Shown: positions 1 through 9,466, numbered from the stretch's first letter. The stretch is 64,000 bases of DNA from Alphaproteobacteria bacterium (GCA_017308475.1 JAFKEU010000011.1:124001-188000), one strand, 5' to 3'. Program-made: numbers and translations. Notes: generated by a model not told the origin, from the letters alone.

Positions 1-468
1 TTTGTATGGAAGAATCCGGATCTGTCCGTCGATGTGCCGGTGCGTCCGGACGGCAAGATTTCCACGCCGCTGGTGCCCGACGTTCAGGCTCAGGGCAAGA
101 CACCTACCGAACTGGCCAAGGATCTGCGCGCGGCGCTTTCTGCCTATGTGCAGGATCCGGTGGTGACGGTGCTGGTGCGCAGCTTCGCGGCGCCGCAGAG
201 CGCATCTTCCATCCGGGTGATCGGCGCGGCGGTGACGCCCAAATCGATCGCCTACCATGAAGGGATCACCGCCCTGGACGTTCTGATCGAAGTGGGCGGC
301 CTCAACACCTTTGCCGCCGGCAACGACGCCGAACTGATCAGAACGGAGCAGGGCAAGTCGCGAACCTATCAACTCCATCTGGCGAATCTGCTGAAGGGCG
401 GTGACATGGCTTCGAACATGAAGCTCATGCCTGGCGACGTGATTCGCATTCCCGAACGCTGGTTCTAG
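1..468 (+). CDS. Polysaccharide export outer-membrane protein, Wza/XrtA-associated type (5' end missing)
   Basis: The reading frame is open from base 1, so the signal peptide and the start of the Poly_export domain lie outside the window. What remains is about 155 residues: the end of a polysaccharide-export domain (VPVRPDGKISTPLVPDV, then a LAKDLRAALSAYVQDP helix) followed by a SLBB-like beta-grasp segment (IRVIGAA, ALDVLIEVGGL, LMPGDVIRIPE). These are the usual landmarks of Wza-family proteins, which build the outer-membrane channel for exopolysaccharide. It is the first visible gene of the export block, about 60 bases before the chain-length protein, and is probably co-transcribed with it. 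The short form fits the XrtA-associated export proteins. The ATG at 34 is internal, not the start. Confidence 0.9.
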   Translation, partial: FVWKNPDLSVDVPVRPDGKISTPLVPDVQAQGKTPTELAKDLRAALSAYVQDPVVTVLVRSFAAPQSASSIRVIGAAVTPKSIAYHEGITALDVLIEVGGLNTFAAGNDAELIRTEQGKSRTYQLHLANLLKGGDMASNMKLMPGDVIRIPERWF

Positions 469-528
469 GCACTCTGCGCGTCCGGACTTGGTTGCCGGTC
501 TTCCCGCAAGTTCTCATCAGGATTATTC

Positions 529-1965
529 ATGGCTGGCAACATCCTAAGTCTTCTTCACGATCAGGTACGCCGCATCTGGCTTTATCGTTGGCTGATCGTC
601 CTGGCGGCGGTTCCGCTGTTCGCGGGAGCGGCGTTCTTCATCATGCGCATGCCGAAGATCTATGAATCCACCGCCCAGATATATGTGGACAAGCAGACCG
701 CGGTAGCGGCCGCGACCGAGCATGTGTCGCTGGTGGGCGGCAATTTCGGCAGTGGTTACGTGATCCAGAAGACCCTGCTCAACGACAACAACCTGCATGC
801 GCTGCTGTTCCGCATCAATCCGGCTGCGCGCAATCTGGACCGCGGCGACCTTGCCAATGCCACCGCCGCGCTGCGCGGGCGCATCAAGATCGATCCCGAC
901 CAGGGCGACGGCTTTTTCCAGATTCATTATATGGACACCGACCCGGTGCGCGCGCGTGATGTGGTCCAGATGCTGCTGGACGGCTTCATCAATGCCAACC
1001 TGGCGCGTAACCGCGTTGAGCTCGAAAATGCCGTGGCATTCCTAAACCGGCAGATCGCATCCTATGCAAGCAAGTTGAATGACGCCGAAAAGACCCTTGC
1101 CAAGTTCCGCGCCGCCCATCCGAACATTGTCGATGCGCGCAATCCCGCCGTGGTCGCCAGCGCGGCGTCTGCGGTGGCCAGCGCCCGCGCCGCCTATGAA
1201 GCGGCGCTGGCGCGGCCGTCGCGGGGCAGCAGCGGGGAAGACGGGCAGATCGCGGCCCTCCGCGCACACATCGCCGAACTGCGTGCCCGCTTCACCGACC
1301 AGTATCCAGATGTGGTAGCGGAGCAGCATCGGCTGGATACCCTGCTGGCTGCACGCGCGGCGGCGCCGCCGCCGGCGGTAAGCGAAAACGCGGTAGCCGA
1401 GGCGCGTGGCCAACTGGATGCCGCGGAAGCCCGGCTGCAAAATGCCGAACGCAGCACGACTGGCACGGCGCTGGACGCCCAGTGGGCCGACCTCAAGAAC
1501 AATGCCGATATCCTGCGCAACAATCGGCAGGAGCTGATGGGCCGGCGGGAAGCGGCCCAGATGTCGCTGGCTCTCTATAGCGATCGTTCCTCCGGCAAGT
1601 ATCAGATAACCAGCGCCCCCATCGTGCCGCCGCTGCCGGTGGGCCCGAACCGGGGCCTCTATCTGATGCTGGCGGCCGGGATTGCGCTGGCCGCCGGCAT
1701 CGGCGCGGCCTATCTGCGCGCGGCCATCAACGGCATCTTCGTGGCGCCGCGCGAACTGGAGGAGACCTTCGGACTTCCCGTCGCGGGCACCGTCTCGCTG
1801 GAGCGGGCCTGGCAGACCACGGGTGGGCGCGCGATCGCCAGCGTCCGCCACATGGTCGCGGTAGTCCTGCTGGCAATTGCGGGCCTGTCAGCCCTTGTCT
1901 CCCCCTTCGTTTCCGACGGTCATGGGCGTGAAGCCCGCGTGCCAGCGGACCAGTATCGGATCTAG
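529..1965 (+). CDS. XrtA-type polysaccharide chain-length determinant (Wzz/GNVR family)
   Basis: A 478-residue inner-membrane protein that should set polysaccharide chain length and partner the ATPase encoded next. A first membrane segment lies at about residues 18-38 and a second near 378-398, flanking a long periplasmic region rich in Ala, Arg, Glu and Gln that should form coiled coil (about 165-360). The Wzz signature is clear at the N-terminus ([15 protein letters not shown]), and Pro-rich residues precede the second membrane segment ([14 protein letters not shown]), as expected. A third hydrophobic stretch sits near the C-terminus (about 440-460). There is no fused kinase domain; a separate ATPase gene begins 5 bases after the stop. 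It matches the XrtA-associated chain-length family in layout. Confidence 0.9.
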   Translation: MAGNILSLLHDQVRRIWLYRWLIVLAAVPLFAGAAFFIMRMPKIYESTAQIYVDKQTAVAAATEHVSLVGGNFGSGYVIQKTLLNDNNLHALLFRINPAARNLDRGDLANATAALRGRIKIDPDQGDGFFQIHYMDTDPVRARDVVQMLLDGFINANLARNRVELENAVAFLNRQIASYASKLNDAEKTLAKFRAAHPNIVDARNPAVVASAASAVASARAAYEAALARPSRGSSGEDGQIAALRAHIAELRARFTDQYPDVVAEQHRLDTLLAARAAAPPPAVSENAVAEARGQLDAAEARLQNAERSTTGTALDAQWADLKNNADILRNNRQELMGRREAAQMSLALYSDRSSGKYQITSAPIVPPLPVGPNRGLYLMLAAGIALAAGIGAAYLRAAINGIFVAPRELEETFGLPVAGTVSLERAWQTTGGRAIASVRHMVAVVLLAIAGLSALVSPFVSDGHGREARVPADQYRI

Positions 1966-1969
1966 CATC

Positions 1970-2779
1970 ATGAACAGTCCCGTGACCTTTTCCGTAATGA
2001 CGCCGGTCGATAGCGGCGAAGTGTCTGCCTCCAGCCTCGACAAATCACTGGAAGGCCGTGACGGCGCGGTCAAGCGCATCGGTTCGGTGGCCACGCCGCG
2101 CTTCGATGAGTCGCGCACCCGCGAGGAATTCCGCGTCATCAAGGGCCATGTCATGTCGCGCATCGCCAACGCCGATGGGCACCGCCGCGAGCCGCGCAAT
2201 GTGCTGATCACCAGCGCCAGCCCGCGCGAAGGCAAGACCACGATCACCCTGGGCTTAGCGATGAGCTTCATGTTCGACCGCGATGCACGCGTCGTGCTGA
2301 TCGATGCCGATATGCGCTCGCCCGACCTGTCGCGCCGCATGGGCCTGGAGGGGGAGGCCGGGCTGCTGGACTATCTGGAAGATGACCAGATGGGCTGGAA
2401 CGATGTGGTCTATCCGACCAGCGTCAGGGGGGTATTCGCGGTGCCCTCTGGGTCCCCGCGGATTTATGCGCCCGAGTTGATTGCGGGTCCCCGGATGAAG
2501 TTTCTCTTAGAAACATTACGACAGGGGATCGGCCGAAATGGCATCATCATGATGGATTCGGGGTCGGTATTGTCCTGCAGCGAGACCATCTCGCTGGCAA
2601 CCCATGCCGGTCAAATCCTGTTCGTGGCGGCAAAAGGCCAGACAAAACGGTCGGATATCGACGAAGGGCTGGGCCGGCTGCATCGCCAGGCAGGGCCAAT
2701 TGACGAGTCCCGGGTCTCTATGGTGTTCAATAAGAGCGGGCGCTCCCAGTCACCGGTTCGTTACTCGCGCCGGGGATAG
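1970..2779 (+). CDS. CpsD/Wzc-like P-loop ATPase (XrtA-associated tyrosine autokinase family)
   Basis: A 269-residue cytoplasmic ATPase of the BY-kinase/ParA fold that would work with the preceding chain-length protein. A Walker A motif is at residues 83-91 (ASPREGKTT) and Walker A' at about 108-116 (VVLIDADMR). The Walker B strand is at 192-196 (IIMMD) but continues DSGSV where these kinases usually have DxPP. The usual C-terminal tyrosine cluster is absent; the protein ends RYSRRG with one Tyr. The start at 1970 was chosen because the ATG lies just after the upstream stop; an in-frame ATG at 1877 would overlap the upstream gene. It may be a regulatory ATPase rather than an active tyrosine kinase. 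Confidence 0.85.
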   Translation: MNSPVTFSVMTPVDSGEVSASSLDKSLEGRDGAVKRIGSVATPRFDESRTREEFRVIKGHVMSRIANADGHRREPRNVLITSASPREGKTTITLGLAMSFMFDRDARVVLIDADMRSPDLSRRMGLEGEAGLLDYLEDDQMGWNDVVYPTSVRGVFAVPSGSPRIYAPELIAGPRMKFLLETLRQGIGRNGIIMMDSGSVLSCSETISLATHAGQILFVAAKGQTKRSDIDEGLGRLHRQAGPIDESRVSMVFNKSGRSQSPVRYSRRG

Positions 2780-2810
2780 AAGGGTGCGACAATGAACATC
2801 TGGGGGCTTT

Positions 2811-4313
2811 ATGTATTTAGGTATGACCGGGACCAGGTTCCGCGCACGCGCTACGGCCAGCTTTTGGGCGCTCATGCTCGGGGGGGGGCTGACTGGCGGT
2901 CCGGCGCTGGCGCAGGAGTTCGGAGCCGCCAGGCCGCTTGCGCCGCCGCCGCAGTTGCAGGGATTGCTCATACAGCCCCGCGTCGGGTTGCAGGAGTCCT
3001 TCACGGACAACGCCCTATTGACCGCCACCAACACCCAATCCGATTTCGTCACCCGACCGATCCTGGCCGCCGACACTTTTCTTAACAGCGGCCGCGCCGT
3101 CGGTTCGATGTCCACCCAGCTGTCCTATGACATGTACGCCAACAACACTCAGTTCAGCGGCTGGTCGCTATACGCCTACGGCAACGGCTCGTATGACGTC
3201 GTCCCTGATTTCCTGTCGCTGGAAGGCGAGGGCACGGTGACCAACGGCACGGTGTCGGCCTTCGGAACCTCGGCAATCGACCGCACCGGCACGGCGGGCC
3301 GCCTGCAGCTTTCCGCCTACAGCGTGGGCCCGCATATAAGCACCACCGTCGACGATTTCGCCGATCTTGAAGTCCAGGGCAGGTTTTCGCAGGTCGCCTT
3401 TACCTCAGGCGACAAGAGCGCTGTTGCCCAGTTGCCCGCCGATTCCATCATCGGAATGACCAGCGCGATACTGGACACCGGCACACGCTTTGTCGGGTTC
3501 CAGTTGCAGACTGCAGGCAATTTCGAGCGCGACGACCATAATTTTCAACTCTACAACGGCATCCAGACCTTATTTGTGCGGATTCTGCCCCAGCTGCGGA
3601 TCCTTGCGCGCGGCGGGTACGAAAGCATCAGCCAGCCCGGTATCATCAGCATCACCGACCCGGTGTGGAGCGGCGGCCTGGAACTGACCGTCAACCAGAG
3701 GTCCATGGTGACGGTGGAGGCAGGTGAGCGTTATGGCCACCCGATCTGGAATGCCAACGCCCTACTGCAATTTTCCGACCGTTTCTATGCTACGATGCGC
3801 TATAGTGAGATATTGCAGCCTTCGCAGATGTCGATAACGTCGTCCTTTTCCGACTTCGTGTCACAGATCCAGCTGCTGCCTGTGCCGCTGGTATCTCCCA
3901 ATTTCACCCTGAATGGCAATCTCTACAGCGAGACCTCGTTCAACAAGACCGCAGAAGGACGGTTTGCCTATGTCTGGGATGAAGACAGCGTGTATGTGTC
4001 CGCGTACTGGATCGACCGGCGTTTCGAACCACAGGGCACGCATGATCGCACCGCGCTGGCCACAGCGGAATACAGCCACCGCATCGCGCCCGATCTCAAC
4101 ATCGAAGCGCGTTTCAATTTTGCCCATACCTATGCCAGTCCGCTGTACGGAGCCAATCAGAGCTATGGCGGAGAGGCCGATGTCGGGTATGACCTGAATT
4201 CGACCATGGCCCTGAGGGCCGGTTATGGATTTAGCAGGCAATCCCGCTACACGCCGACCCCCATGGACCTTTCGGAGAATGTCGTGTTCGCGGCAATCCA
4301 AAAGAGGTTCTGA
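2811..4313 (+). CDS. Outer-membrane beta-barrel protein, XrtA/PEP-CTERM-associated (TIGR03016-like)
   Basis: A 500-residue exported protein. The N-terminus carries a signal peptide (hydrophobic to about residue 37, ending GGPALAQ before EFGAA). The rest alternates short polar and aromatic strands typical of a barrel (SWSLYAYGNGSYDV, GSVYV-like repeats) and ends in Phe (AAIQKRF), the classic outer-membrane terminal residue. An XxQPRVGLQESFTDNALLT segment near residue 60 is typical of the XrtA-system barrel. It sits between the ATPase and deacetylase genes, the normal place in these loci, and probably helps export or anchor polysaccharide. A run of nine G lies in the signal-peptide coding part (2880-2888). 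ATG 2823 is an alternative start. Confidence 0.85.
   Translation: MYLGMTGTRFRARATASFWALMLGGGLTGGPALAQEFGAARPLAPPPQLQGLLIQPRVGLQESFTDNALLTATNTQSDFVTRPILAADTFLNSGRAVGSMSTQLSYDMYANNTQFSGWSLYAYGNGSYDVVPDFLSLEGEGTVTNGTVSAFGTSAIDRTGTAGRLQLSAYSVGPHISTTVDDFADLEVQGRFSQVAFTSGDKSAVAQLPADSIIGMTSAILDTGTRFVGFQLQTAGNFERDDHNFQLYNGIQTLFVRILPQLRILARGGYESISQPGIISITDPVWSGGLELTVNQRSMVTVEAGERYGHPIWNANALLQFSDRFYATMRYSEILQPSQMSITSSFSDFVSQIQLLPVPLVSPNFTLNGNLYSETSFNKTAEGRFAYVWDEDSVYVSAYWIDRRFEPQGTHDRTALATAEYSHRIAPDLNIEARFNFAHTYASPLYGANQSYGGEADVGYDLNSTMALRAGYGFSRQSRYTPTPMDLSENVVFAAIQKRF
2880..2888 (+). repeat. Nine-G homopolymer inside the barrel gene
   Basis: Nine consecutive G bases encode the GGG of the signal peptide. 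A one-base slip would shift the frame before the mature protein, so expression could be switched off. This is directly visible; the phase-variation role is inference. Confidence 0.7.
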
Positions 4314-4322
4314 CCATCGGAG

Positions 4323-5210
4323 ATGGATTTGCCCGCCCCGCCTGCCCCCATCGTCAATGCGCTGTCCGTCGATGTGGAGGATTATTACCAGGTCCAGGCG
4401 CTGGCGGGGGTGTTTCCGCGTGACGCGTGGGACGGTTTGAGTTCCCGGGTCGAGGACAATACCGCGCTGATCCTGGATATTCTGGAGACGGCGGGGGTGC
4501 GGGGCACCTTTTTTACCCTGGGCTGCATAGCCCGGCGCCATCCGGGCCTCGTGTGGCGCATCGCGGCGGCGGGCCATGAGATCGCCAGCCACGGACTTGG
4601 CCACCGGCGGGTGGACAGCCAGACGCCGGAAGAGTTCCGGGCCGATATCCGCCAGGCCAAGGCAATCCTGGAAGATTGCTCCGGCCAGCCGGTGCGGGGC
4701 TATCGCGCGGCCACTTTCAGCGTGGGGCCGCACACGTCGTGGGCTTGGCCGATCCTGGAGGAGGAGGGCCATGCCTACAGCTCCAGCGTTTATCCGGTGG
4801 CACGGGATTTCTATTCCTTCCCAGACGCCCCACGGAGGCCCTACAGGCCCGCGGGCACCGGGTCGCTGGTCGAGATACCTATCGCCACGCTGCGCCTGCT
4901 GGGCCGCAACTGGCCCTGTGGCGGGGGCGGCTATTTCCGTCTTCTGCCCTACGAAGTGTCGCGTCGGGCTATCGCCGGCATCAATCGCGAGGGTGCTCCG
5001 GCGGTGTTCTACATCCATCCCTGGGAGCTGGACCCGGGCCAGCCGCGTCCGGCAGGCGTGCCACTGAAGTCGCGGCTGCGCCATTACCTCAACCTGTCCC
5101 GCACCGCCGGCCGGCTTTCCCGGCTGGCGCACGCTTTCCGCTGGGACCGGATCGATGCCGTGTTCGACATTGCCGGCAAGCCTGTCAGGCCGTCCCATGC
5201 TGCTGCCTGA
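4323..5210 (+). CDS. Polysaccharide deacetylase, XrtA-associated (NodB domain plus DUF3473)
   Basis: A 295-residue carbohydrate deacetylase of CE4 type, expected to remove acetyl groups from the exopolysaccharide or its precursor. The NodB signature is visible: ALSVDVEDYYQ near residue 13 supplies the catalytic Asp pair, and HEIASHGLGH near residue 83 supplies metal-binding His. The RGYRAATFS motif near residue 120 is typical of the XrtA-linked subgroup, and the C-terminal HPWELDP region matches DUF3473. There is no signal peptide, so it would act in the cytoplasm unless exported otherwise. A CGGAG sequence directly precedes the ATG. It follows the barrel gene by 9 bases and overlaps the FemAB-like gene by 14. 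Confidence 0.9.
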   Translation: MDLPAPPAPIVNALSVDVEDYYQVQALAGVFPRDAWDGLSSRVEDNTALILDILETAGVRGTFFTLGCIARRHPGLVWRIAAAGHEIASHGLGHRRVDSQTPEEFRADIRQAKAILEDCSGQPVRGYRAATFSVGPHTSWAWPILEEEGHAYSSSVYPVARDFYSFPDAPRRPYRPAGTGSLVEIPIATLRLLGRNWPCGGGGYFRLLPYEVSRRAIAGINREGAPAVFYIHPWELDPGQPRPAGVPLKSRLRHYLNLSRTAGRLSRLAHAFRWDRIDAVFDIAGKPVRPSHAAA

Positions 5211-6216
5211 CGACAGCGGCGCGGCCGCGGCGTGGGACGACTTTGTCCGCCATCATCCGGAGGGCAGTTTTTTCCATCTGTCGGGCTGGCGCGACATGGC
5301 CGCCGCCTTCGGCCATCGCCCGCACTATCTGACGGTGCGCGAGGGCGGGGCGCCGGCGGGCGTGCTGCCGCTGGCGCAGATCCGCAGCCCTCTGTTCGGC
5401 CATGCGCTGGTGTCCACTGCCTTCTGCGTGGGCGGCGGGCCCCTGGCCCTGTCGGCCACCGCGCGCGAGGCCCTGATGGAGGAGGCCGGGCATCTGGGGC
5501 GCAAGCTCGATGCCGATTATGTCGAATTGCGCGACAGCGGAACGCCGCCGGAAGGCTGGACGCCGCATGCCGGGCTTTATGCCGGTTTCGCCGGGCCGAT
5601 CGCGGCGCGCGAGGAAGACAATCTCAAGCAGATTCCGCGCAAGCAGCGCGCGGTGGTGCGCAAGGGCCTCGACGGCGGTTTCACCGTTACCGACGACCGC
5701 AACACAAGGAATTTCTTTCCGCTCTATGCGCGCAACATGCGCGACCATGGCACGCCGGCCCTGCCGCGCCGCTTCTTTGACCGGCTGCTGACCCAGTTTG
5801 GCGGGCAATGCTCGATCCTAACCGTCCATCATGCCGGACGGCCGGTGAGCAGCGTGCTGTCCTATCATTTCGCCGGCCGGGTGCTGCCCTATTACACGGG
5901 CAGCCTGCCGGTGGCGCGGCCGCTGGGCGCCAACGACCATATGTATTGGGCGCTGATGCGGCGGGCGGTTGCGCGCGGCGATCACATCTTCGATTTCGGC
6001 CGCAGCAAGGTGGATACAGGCCCGTTCCACTTCAAGCGCAACTGGGGCTTCGAGCCGCGTCCGATCGTCAACCTGTTCCGGCTGCGTCCGGGCGCGGGAC
6101 TGCCCAACATCAATCCCACCAATTCGCGCTATGCGTTCTTCATCCGGGCTTGGCGGCAATTGCCGCTGCCGGTGGCCAACCTGGTCTCGCCGGTTCTCAG
6201 CTGCAGCCTGGCGTGA
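5197..6216 (+). CDS. FemAB-like GNAT protein, XrtA-associated
   Basis: A 339-residue protein of the FemAB/GNAT acyltransferase superfamily found next to XrtA-type deacetylases. Two GNAT-like halves are recognisable: the N-terminal HPEGSFFHLSGWRDMAAAFG, the basic IPRKQRAVVRKG segment, and the C-terminal half with HFAGRVLPYYTGS, YWALMRRA and the IFDFGRSK motif. The family is thought to transfer an aminoacyl or acyl group to a glycan or peptidoglycan-like acceptor; the substrate is unknown. The ATG at 5197 was preferred over 5155 because it leaves only a 14-base overlap with the deacetylase gene and starts at MLLPDD. Its 3' end overlaps the convergent sugar transferase gene by 88 bases. Confidence 0.85.
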   Translation: MLLPDDSGAAAAWDDFVRHHPEGSFFHLSGWRDMAAAFGHRPHYLTVREGGAPAGVLPLAQIRSPLFGHALVSTAFCVGGGPLALSATAREALMEEAGHLGRKLDADYVELRDSGTPPEGWTPHAGLYAGFAGPIAAREEDNLKQIPRKQRAVVRKGLDGGFTVTDDRNTRNFFPLYARNMRDHGTPALPRRFFDRLLTQFGGQCSILTVHHAGRPVSSVLSYHFAGRVLPYYTGSLPVARPLGANDHMYWALMRRAVARGDHIFDFGRSKVDTGPFHFKRNWGFEPRPIVNLFRLRPGAGLPNINPTNSRYAFFIRAWRQLPLPVANLVSPVLSCSLA

Positions 6217-7412
6217 GCATCATGGAGCGCGGCCGCAACCAGACTGTCCAGTCCGCCGAGCTGTTCCTGCCAGCGGTGATGGGCAACGACATAGGCGCGG
6301 CCGGCCGCGCCCAGACCTTCCGGCGCCTGGCCCCGCAGTACGGCGATGGCGGCGCGGGCCATGTCCTCGCTGGTATCGGCGACCAGAACGTCGCGGCCAT
6401 GGCGGGCGTCGATTCCTTCCAGCGCCTGGGAGGTAACGATCACAGGGCGGCCGGCGGCCATGCCCTCCAGCACCTTGTTCTGGATGCCGCGCGCGATGCG
6501 CAGCGGCGCCACGATCGCGGCAGCGCCGTGAAGATAGGGCCGCACATCGGGCACCGCGCCGGTCACGTCCACTCCGTCGAGCGCCGCGAGGGCCAGGACC
6601 TGGGCGGAAGGACGGGCACCCACGATGCGCAACCGCGCGTACGGCATGGCCTGGCGGATGCGCGGAAGAATGTCGTGTGCGAACCAGCAGGCGGCGTCTA
6701 CGTTGGGCAGATAGTCCATCATGCCGCAGAAGACGATGTCGCCTCCGGGGATGGTTCCGCCGGGCGGGGCGAAATAATCGGTGTCCACGCCATTGCCAAT
6801 CACATGCAGTTTGCCGGCGGCGCCTGGCTGAAGCCGTGCCATCAGTTCCTGTTCGGCCTTGGTAATCAGGATGCCCGCATCGGCGGCGGCGAGAGCGCGT
6901 CGCTCGTAACGGACCAAGTTGCGGAATTCGGCGCCATAGATCCAGCGCTTCGGCGCGCGCGCTCGCTCCGCATAGGCGCGCCATTTCTCCGCGTCGGCGT
7001 CCACGAAGTCCACGATCATGCCGGTGCCGGCCGGGAGGCGCCCGGCCACATAGTGCGCCAGGGCCGAGGAAAAGACGTAAACAAGGTCGGGGCGGACCTC
7101 ATCCAGCACCGTCCTGATCCAGCGGCCAAGGCCCCGGTGGCGGAAGCGGTCCACGCTGATCGGCCTGCCCGACAGGGCCGCCGCCGCCATGTTCGCCGCC
7201 ATGGCGTAACGCCCCGGCGCGCCGAAAAAGGCATCGGCCAGGTGGCGGCGCGCCCAGGGCAGGTGAGCCATGTCGGCCGGATCGTCGGCAATGGCGCCCA
7301 GCCAGACGTCGTGGCGCGCCGCAAGATATTGAAGGATGTGATAGGCGCGGATCTTGTCGCCCTTGTTGGGCGGAAACGGCACGCGGTGGGCGAGGTACAG
7401 AATCTTGGCCAT
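6129..7412 (-). CDS. Glycosyltransferase, XrtA/PEP-CTERM sugar transferase 1 type (TIGR03087-like)
   Basis: A GT4/GT-B glycosyltransferase of 427 residues. The N-terminus MAKILYLAHRVPFPPNKGDK and the phrase IVDFVDADAEKW are marks of the XrtA-associated sugar transferase family. The C-terminal donor-binding half has IGNGVDTDYF, FCGMMDYLPNVD and RGIQNKVLEGMAAGRPV. It should add a sugar to the lipid-linked repeat unit on the cytoplasmic side. The start was set at 7412 because the family begins there; about 23 residues upstream are of unrelated character. It is read against the surrounding operon, between two plus-strand genes of the same system. The last part runs into the FemAB-like gene, giving an 88-base convergent overlap. 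Confidence 0.88.
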   Translation of the reverse strand: MAKILYLAHRVPFPPNKGDKIRAYHILQYLAARHDVWLGAIADDPADMAHLPWARRHLADAFFGAPGRYAMAANMAAAALSGRPISVDRFRHRGLGRWIRTVLDEVRPDLVYVFSSALAHYVAGRLPAGTGMIVDFVDADAEKWRAYAERARAPKRWIYGAEFRNLVRYERRALAAADAGILITKAEQELMARLQPGAAGKLHVIGNGVDTDYFAPPGGTIPGGDIVFCGMMDYLPNVDAACWFAHDILPRIRQAMPYARLRIVGARPSAQVLALAALDGVDVTGAVPDVRPYLHGAAAIVAPLRIARGIQNKVLEGMAAGRPVIVTSQALEGIDARHGRDVLVADTSEDMARAAIAVLRGQAPEGLGAAGRAYVVAHHRWQEQLGGLDSLVAAALHDAHARLQLRTGETRLATGSGNCRQARMKNA

Positions 7413-7495
7413 GCGCGGCTGCTCGTCGGGCTGGGGTTCGGCCGGATTATCGGTTGTGGCCCATGCGGGACGCATCACCACAAAGGGGTATTGCC

Positions 7496-9466
7496 GTGTG
7501 CGGCATAGCGGGCCTGTTCGATTGCAGGGGACGGCGGCCCTTTGCCGAGGGGCTGATCGCGGCCATGACCGACACGCTGGTCCATCGCGGGCCCGATGGC
7601 GGCGGCCTTTATTGCGCGGCGGGCGTGGCGCTGGGCCATCGCAGGCTGGCGATCATCGACCTTGCCGGCGGTGCCCAGCCGATGCAGACGCAGGATGGTG
7701 CGCTCACCGTGGTATTCAACGGCGAGATCTACAATTTTCCCGAGCTGCGTGCCGAGCTTGAGGCCCATGGCGCGCGCTTTGTCACCAGCAGCGATACCGA
7801 GGTCCTGCTGCATGGTTGGCGGCAATGGGGCGTTCAGATGCTGGCGCGCCTGCGCGGCATGTTTGCGTTCGCGCTCTGGGACAGCAGGGACGAGACGCTG
7901 GTGCTGGCCCGTGACCCTTTGGGCAAGAAGCCGCTGCACTATGCGCTCCTGGCCGATGGCACGCTGGCCTTCGCATCCGAACTGAAATCGCTTCTGTGTC
8001 ATTCCGGCCTGGACCGGACGCTGGATAACGAGGCCGTGTCCGACTTCTTCACCTATGGCTATGTGCCCGATCCCAAGACCATCTACCGCGCCGCGCGCAA
8101 GCTGCCGCCGGCGCATTACCTGGTCGTGCAGCGCGGGTCGGCGCCGCGGATCGCGCGCTATTGGAACCTGCTGGACACGCTGGACGAGGCGCCGCGGAAT
8201 CACGACCCCGTGGAGGCGCTGCTGGAGCATCTGACCGGAGCCGTGGGGCGACGGCTGATTTCCGACGTGCCGCTGGGCGCGCTTTTGTCGGGGGGCGTGG
8301 ATTCCGGTGCCGTGGTGGCGCTGATGGCGGGGTTCGCGCCTGCCCATCTGGACACGTTTTCCATCGGCTTCGGGGAGCGGGCTTTCGATGAGAGCGCTTA
8401 TGCCCGCACCGTGTCGGAGGATTACGGCAGCCGGCATTTCACCCAGACCGTCGACGCCGACGATTTCAGCCTCCTGCCGCGCCTGCCGGAGATCTATGAC
8501 GAGCCGTTCGGAGACGTTTCCGCCATTCCCACCTTCGCGGTCTGCGTCCTGGCGCGCCGGCATGTGACGGTTGCGCTGACCGGCGATGGCGGCGACGAGG
8601 CGCTGGCCGGCTATCGCCGCTATCGCTTTCATCTTCTGGCGGGCCAGGCACGGCGATGGATTCCGCGCTGGATGCGTCCGGCGCTGGCGGCGGTGGCGGG
8701 CCGCTATCCCCAGCCCGCCTGGCTGCCGCGGCCGCTTCGGGCCCGCGCCACCCTGACGGAATGGTCGCTGGATCCGGCCGATGCCTATGTGCGGATGGTT
8801 TCAGCCTTGCCGCGCGAGGTGCGCGCAGCGCTTCTGACGCCGGCATTCCGCGAAAGCCTTGACGGGTATGATTCTGCAGCCGTGGTGAGGGACCATTTCA
8901 ATGTCGATGCCCCGCTCGATCCCCTGCAGCGGGCGCAGTATGCCGATGTCATGACCTATCTGCCGGGCGACATTCTGGTGAAGGTCGACCGTGCCAGCAT
9001 GGCCAATTCGCTGGAGTTGCGTGCACCCATGCTGGACCAGGATTTCTTCGCCTGGGCCTTCGCCCAGACGCCGCAGGCCAAGATTGCGGGCGTGGAGGGC
9101 AAGGCGATCCTGAAGCAGGCGATGGAGCCCTATCTGCCGCGCGACCTGCTCTATCGGCCCAAGCAGGGATTTACCGTGCCGCTGGCGCATTGGTTCCGCC
9201 ATGCGCTGCGCGATGACATCCTGGCACTGGCAGAGAGCCCATGGCTCAGGGAAAGCGGCATGGTCGAAACCGGCAGGGTTGCCGCCATGGCCAGGGCGCA
9301 TGTGCGCGGCGCACAGGATCATTCCAAGGCGCTGTGGCTGGTATGGTCGTTCGATGCGTTCCTGCGCTATCACGCGCCTGCGGGCAGCGGGGTCACATCA
9401 GTCGCAGCAGCAGAGCGAGCGCCAGCCAGCCCAGGAAGGTCAGAACCAGCCATATCAGCAGGCTGA
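7496..9466 (+). CDS. Asparagine synthase-like glutamine amidotransferase, XrtA-associated
   Basis: A 656-residue class II glutamine amidotransferase fused to an asparagine-synthase ATP-pyrophosphatase domain. The GTG start at 7496 is fixed by biology: it places the nucleophile Cys at position 2 (MCGIAGLFD), and an AAGGGG lies upstream. Further marks are LVHRGPDGGG, FNGEIYNF, the P-loop LLSGGVDSG and the LTGDGGDEALAGY segment. In XrtA loci this family probably amidates a sugar acid or another precursor of the polymer. It is divergent from the sugar transferase gene. The last 25 residues or so are low-complexity and lie across a small minus-strand gene, so the C-terminus extends past the usual family end. 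Confidence 0.9.
   Translation: MCGIAGLFDCRGRRPFAEGLIAAMTDTLVHRGPDGGGLYCAAGVALGHRRLAIIDLAGGAQPMQTQDGALTVVFNGEIYNFPELRAELEAHGARFVTSSDTEVLLHGWRQWGVQMLARLRGMFAFALWDSRDETLVLARDPLGKKPLHYALLADGTLAFASELKSLLCHSGLDRTLDNEAVSDFFTYGYVPDPKTIYRAARKLPPAHYLVVQRGSAPRIARYWNLLDTLDEAPRNHDPVEALLEHLTGAVGRRLISDVPLGALLSGGVDSGAVVALMAGFAPAHLDTFSIGFGERAFDESAYARTVSEDYGSRHFTQTVDADDFSLLPRLPEIYDEPFGDVSAIPTFAVCVLARRHVTVALTGDGGDEALAGYRRYRFHLLAGQARRWIPRWMRPALAAVAGRYPQPAWLPRPLRARATLTEWSLDPADAYVRMVSALPREVRAALLTPAFRESLDGYDSAAVVRDHFNVDAPLDPLQRAQYADVMTYLPGDILVKVDRASMANSLELRAPMLDQDFFAWAFAQTPQAKIAGVEGKAILKQAMEPYLPRDLLYRPKQGFTVPLAHWFRHALRDDILALAESPWLRESGMVETGRVAAMARAHVRGAQDHSKALWLVWSFDAFLRYHAPAGSGVTSVAAAERAPASPGRSEPAISAG

Noticed and set aside
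1042..1851. A 269-residue minus-strand frame in the chain-length gene
   Set aside because: No domain or ribosome binding site; antisense of a coiled-coil coding region rich in GC.
3861..5198. A 445-residue open frame on the minus strand across the barrel and deacetylase genes
   Set aside because: It is antisense to two well-supported genes, has no recognisable motif and is explained by GC-rich codon use, which keeps shadow frames open.
7454..7495. ATG start for the amidotransferase
   Set aside because: The catalytic Cys must be residue 2, which fixes the GTG at 7496.
5808..7508. A 566-residue plus-strand frame across the FemAB and sugar transferase genes
   Set aside because: It is a shadow: the minus-strand sugar transferase has clear family motifs and the long frame has Ala/Gly/Arg-rich random composition.
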